This document shows positions 5,261 to 5,699 of a stretch of DNA of 5,699 nt, in pieces. This DNA comes from Chitinophaga pinensis (GTDB lineage Bacteria > Bacteroidota > Bacteroidia > Chitinophagales > Chitinophagaceae), in the NCBI GenBank assembly GCA_945872805.1, contig CAMCBE010000149.1, positions 1 through 5,699 on the forward strand, in the 5' to 3' direction. A model generated the notes under the pieces. That model had not been told where the DNA came from. It worked only from the letters and a program-made list of their open reading frames with translations, and ran no database searches. Numbering within the stretch: the first letter of the stretch is position 1; each line of letters starts with the position of its first letter. A program made the position numbers and the translations under genes.

Positions 5261-5699
5261 TTAAATTGTATTGCGAGTTGAATCTACAAATTCATGCGCA
5301 TAAATTTTCACTAAAATTATAGAATAACTGAAAATGAGTGGCCCAAAGATAAATCCCATAAAACCAAAAAGCTGAAGCCCTACAATCACACCAAAAACAG
5401 TAATCAAAGGATGGATATCTCCTATTTTCTTCATTAAGGTTACCCGAGTTAGGTAATCAATATTTCCAGTAATAATTAAGCTGTAAATAAGCAAGCCTGT
5501 TGCTTGAGATGTTAGGCCCTGAGCATATAGAAATATCACTAGGGGGATCCAAATCATCATAGTACCAACAATAGGGAAAAATGCAAATAGCCCTGTAAGA
5601 AAGCCCCACATTAACGCATCGTTCAATCCGAAAATAGTATAGCCTAACCATGCTGCTAACCCTTGAATCAACGAAATCAACGGTATGCCAATAGCATTA
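5261..5699 (-). CDS. AI-2E family (PF01594-type) membrane transporter, 5' end cut by window edge
   Basis: The frame is open from the right edge to TAA at 5261-5263, giving the last 145 residues of an AI-2E/PerM-type permease; full members are usually about 330-380 residues. The visible part begins NAIGIPLISLIQGLAAWLGY and contains the family blocks in order: LIQG, GFLTGLFAFFPIVGTMMIWIP, ITGNIDYLTRVTLMKKIGDIHPLITVFGVIVGLQLFG (split here across two membrane segments) and GFIFGPLIFSYSIILV. About four to five membrane segments are present. The family includes the E. coli autoinducer-2 exporter TqsA and Na+/H+ antiporters, so the substrate cannot be inferred from the family name. A TTG at 5680 falls inside the domain and is not a plausible start, because coding sequence continues to the window edge. 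The MarR-type gene follows after 10 bp, presumably in the same transcript. Confidence 0.92.
   Translation of the reverse strand, partial: NAIGIPLISLIQGLAAWLGYTIFGLNDALMWGFLTGLFAFFPIVGTMMIWIPLVIFLYAQGLTSQATGLLIYSLIITGNIDYLTRVTLMKKIGDIHPLITVFGVIVGLQLFGFMGFIFGPLIFSYSIILVKIYAHEFVDSTRNTI

Noticed and set aside
5457..5651. Minus-strand open frame of 64 codons
   Set aside because: It is a different frame inside the AI-2E family transporter gene, whose own frame carries all the family motifs.

Overview
The window looks like ordinary chromosomal sequence from a Bacteroidota bacterium, most likely of the Cytophagales/Cytophagia type. It is AT-rich, genes lack clear Shine-Dalgarno sequences, promoter-like elements resemble the Bacteroidota -7 motif TAnnTTTG, and the protein families fit that phylum: a DTMNFW-type PfkB kinase, a secreted Dabb protein, a YkuD_2-type L,D-transpeptidase relic, and an acidic-linker sigma-54. 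The phylum call is inference from protein style; the genus cannot be read from this sequence.

Layout, left to right. A PfkB sugar kinase (minus strand) is cut by the left edge. Divergent from it is a small secreted Dabb-domain protein (plus), which converges on a flavin-reductase-like FMN-binding protein (minus). About 530 bp follow without an intact gene. They hold the decayed 3' part of a murein L,D-transpeptidase gene (plus; catalytic GRSYGCPAL motif intact, but frameshifts and stops upstream and no N-terminal half), which still ends in a strong intrinsic terminator. Next comes a two-gene minus-strand unit: rpoN (sigma-54), then, 6 bp downstream, a multi-spanning membrane protein with degenerate PAP2-phosphatase motifs. 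Divergent from rpoN is a small secreted protein (plus) with no usable ATG, apparently starting at TTG. The right end is a minus-strand pair: an AI-2E family membrane transporter, cut by the right edge, followed 10 bp downstream by a MarR-family regulator.

How the parts relate. rpoN and the membrane protein are probably co-transcribed. A 12-bp perfect palindrome between rpoN and the divergent small gene could serve both promoters. The transporter and MarR regulator look like one operon. The left-hand genes are singly transcribed, and no shared pathway is evident among them.

I found no CRISPR array, insertion sequence, phage gene, tRNA, rRNA or defence locus, and no convincing new multi-gene system. 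The most rewarding points are the decayed transpeptidase, the ATG-less small secreted protein beside rpoN, and the PAP2-like protein with altered catalytic motifs.
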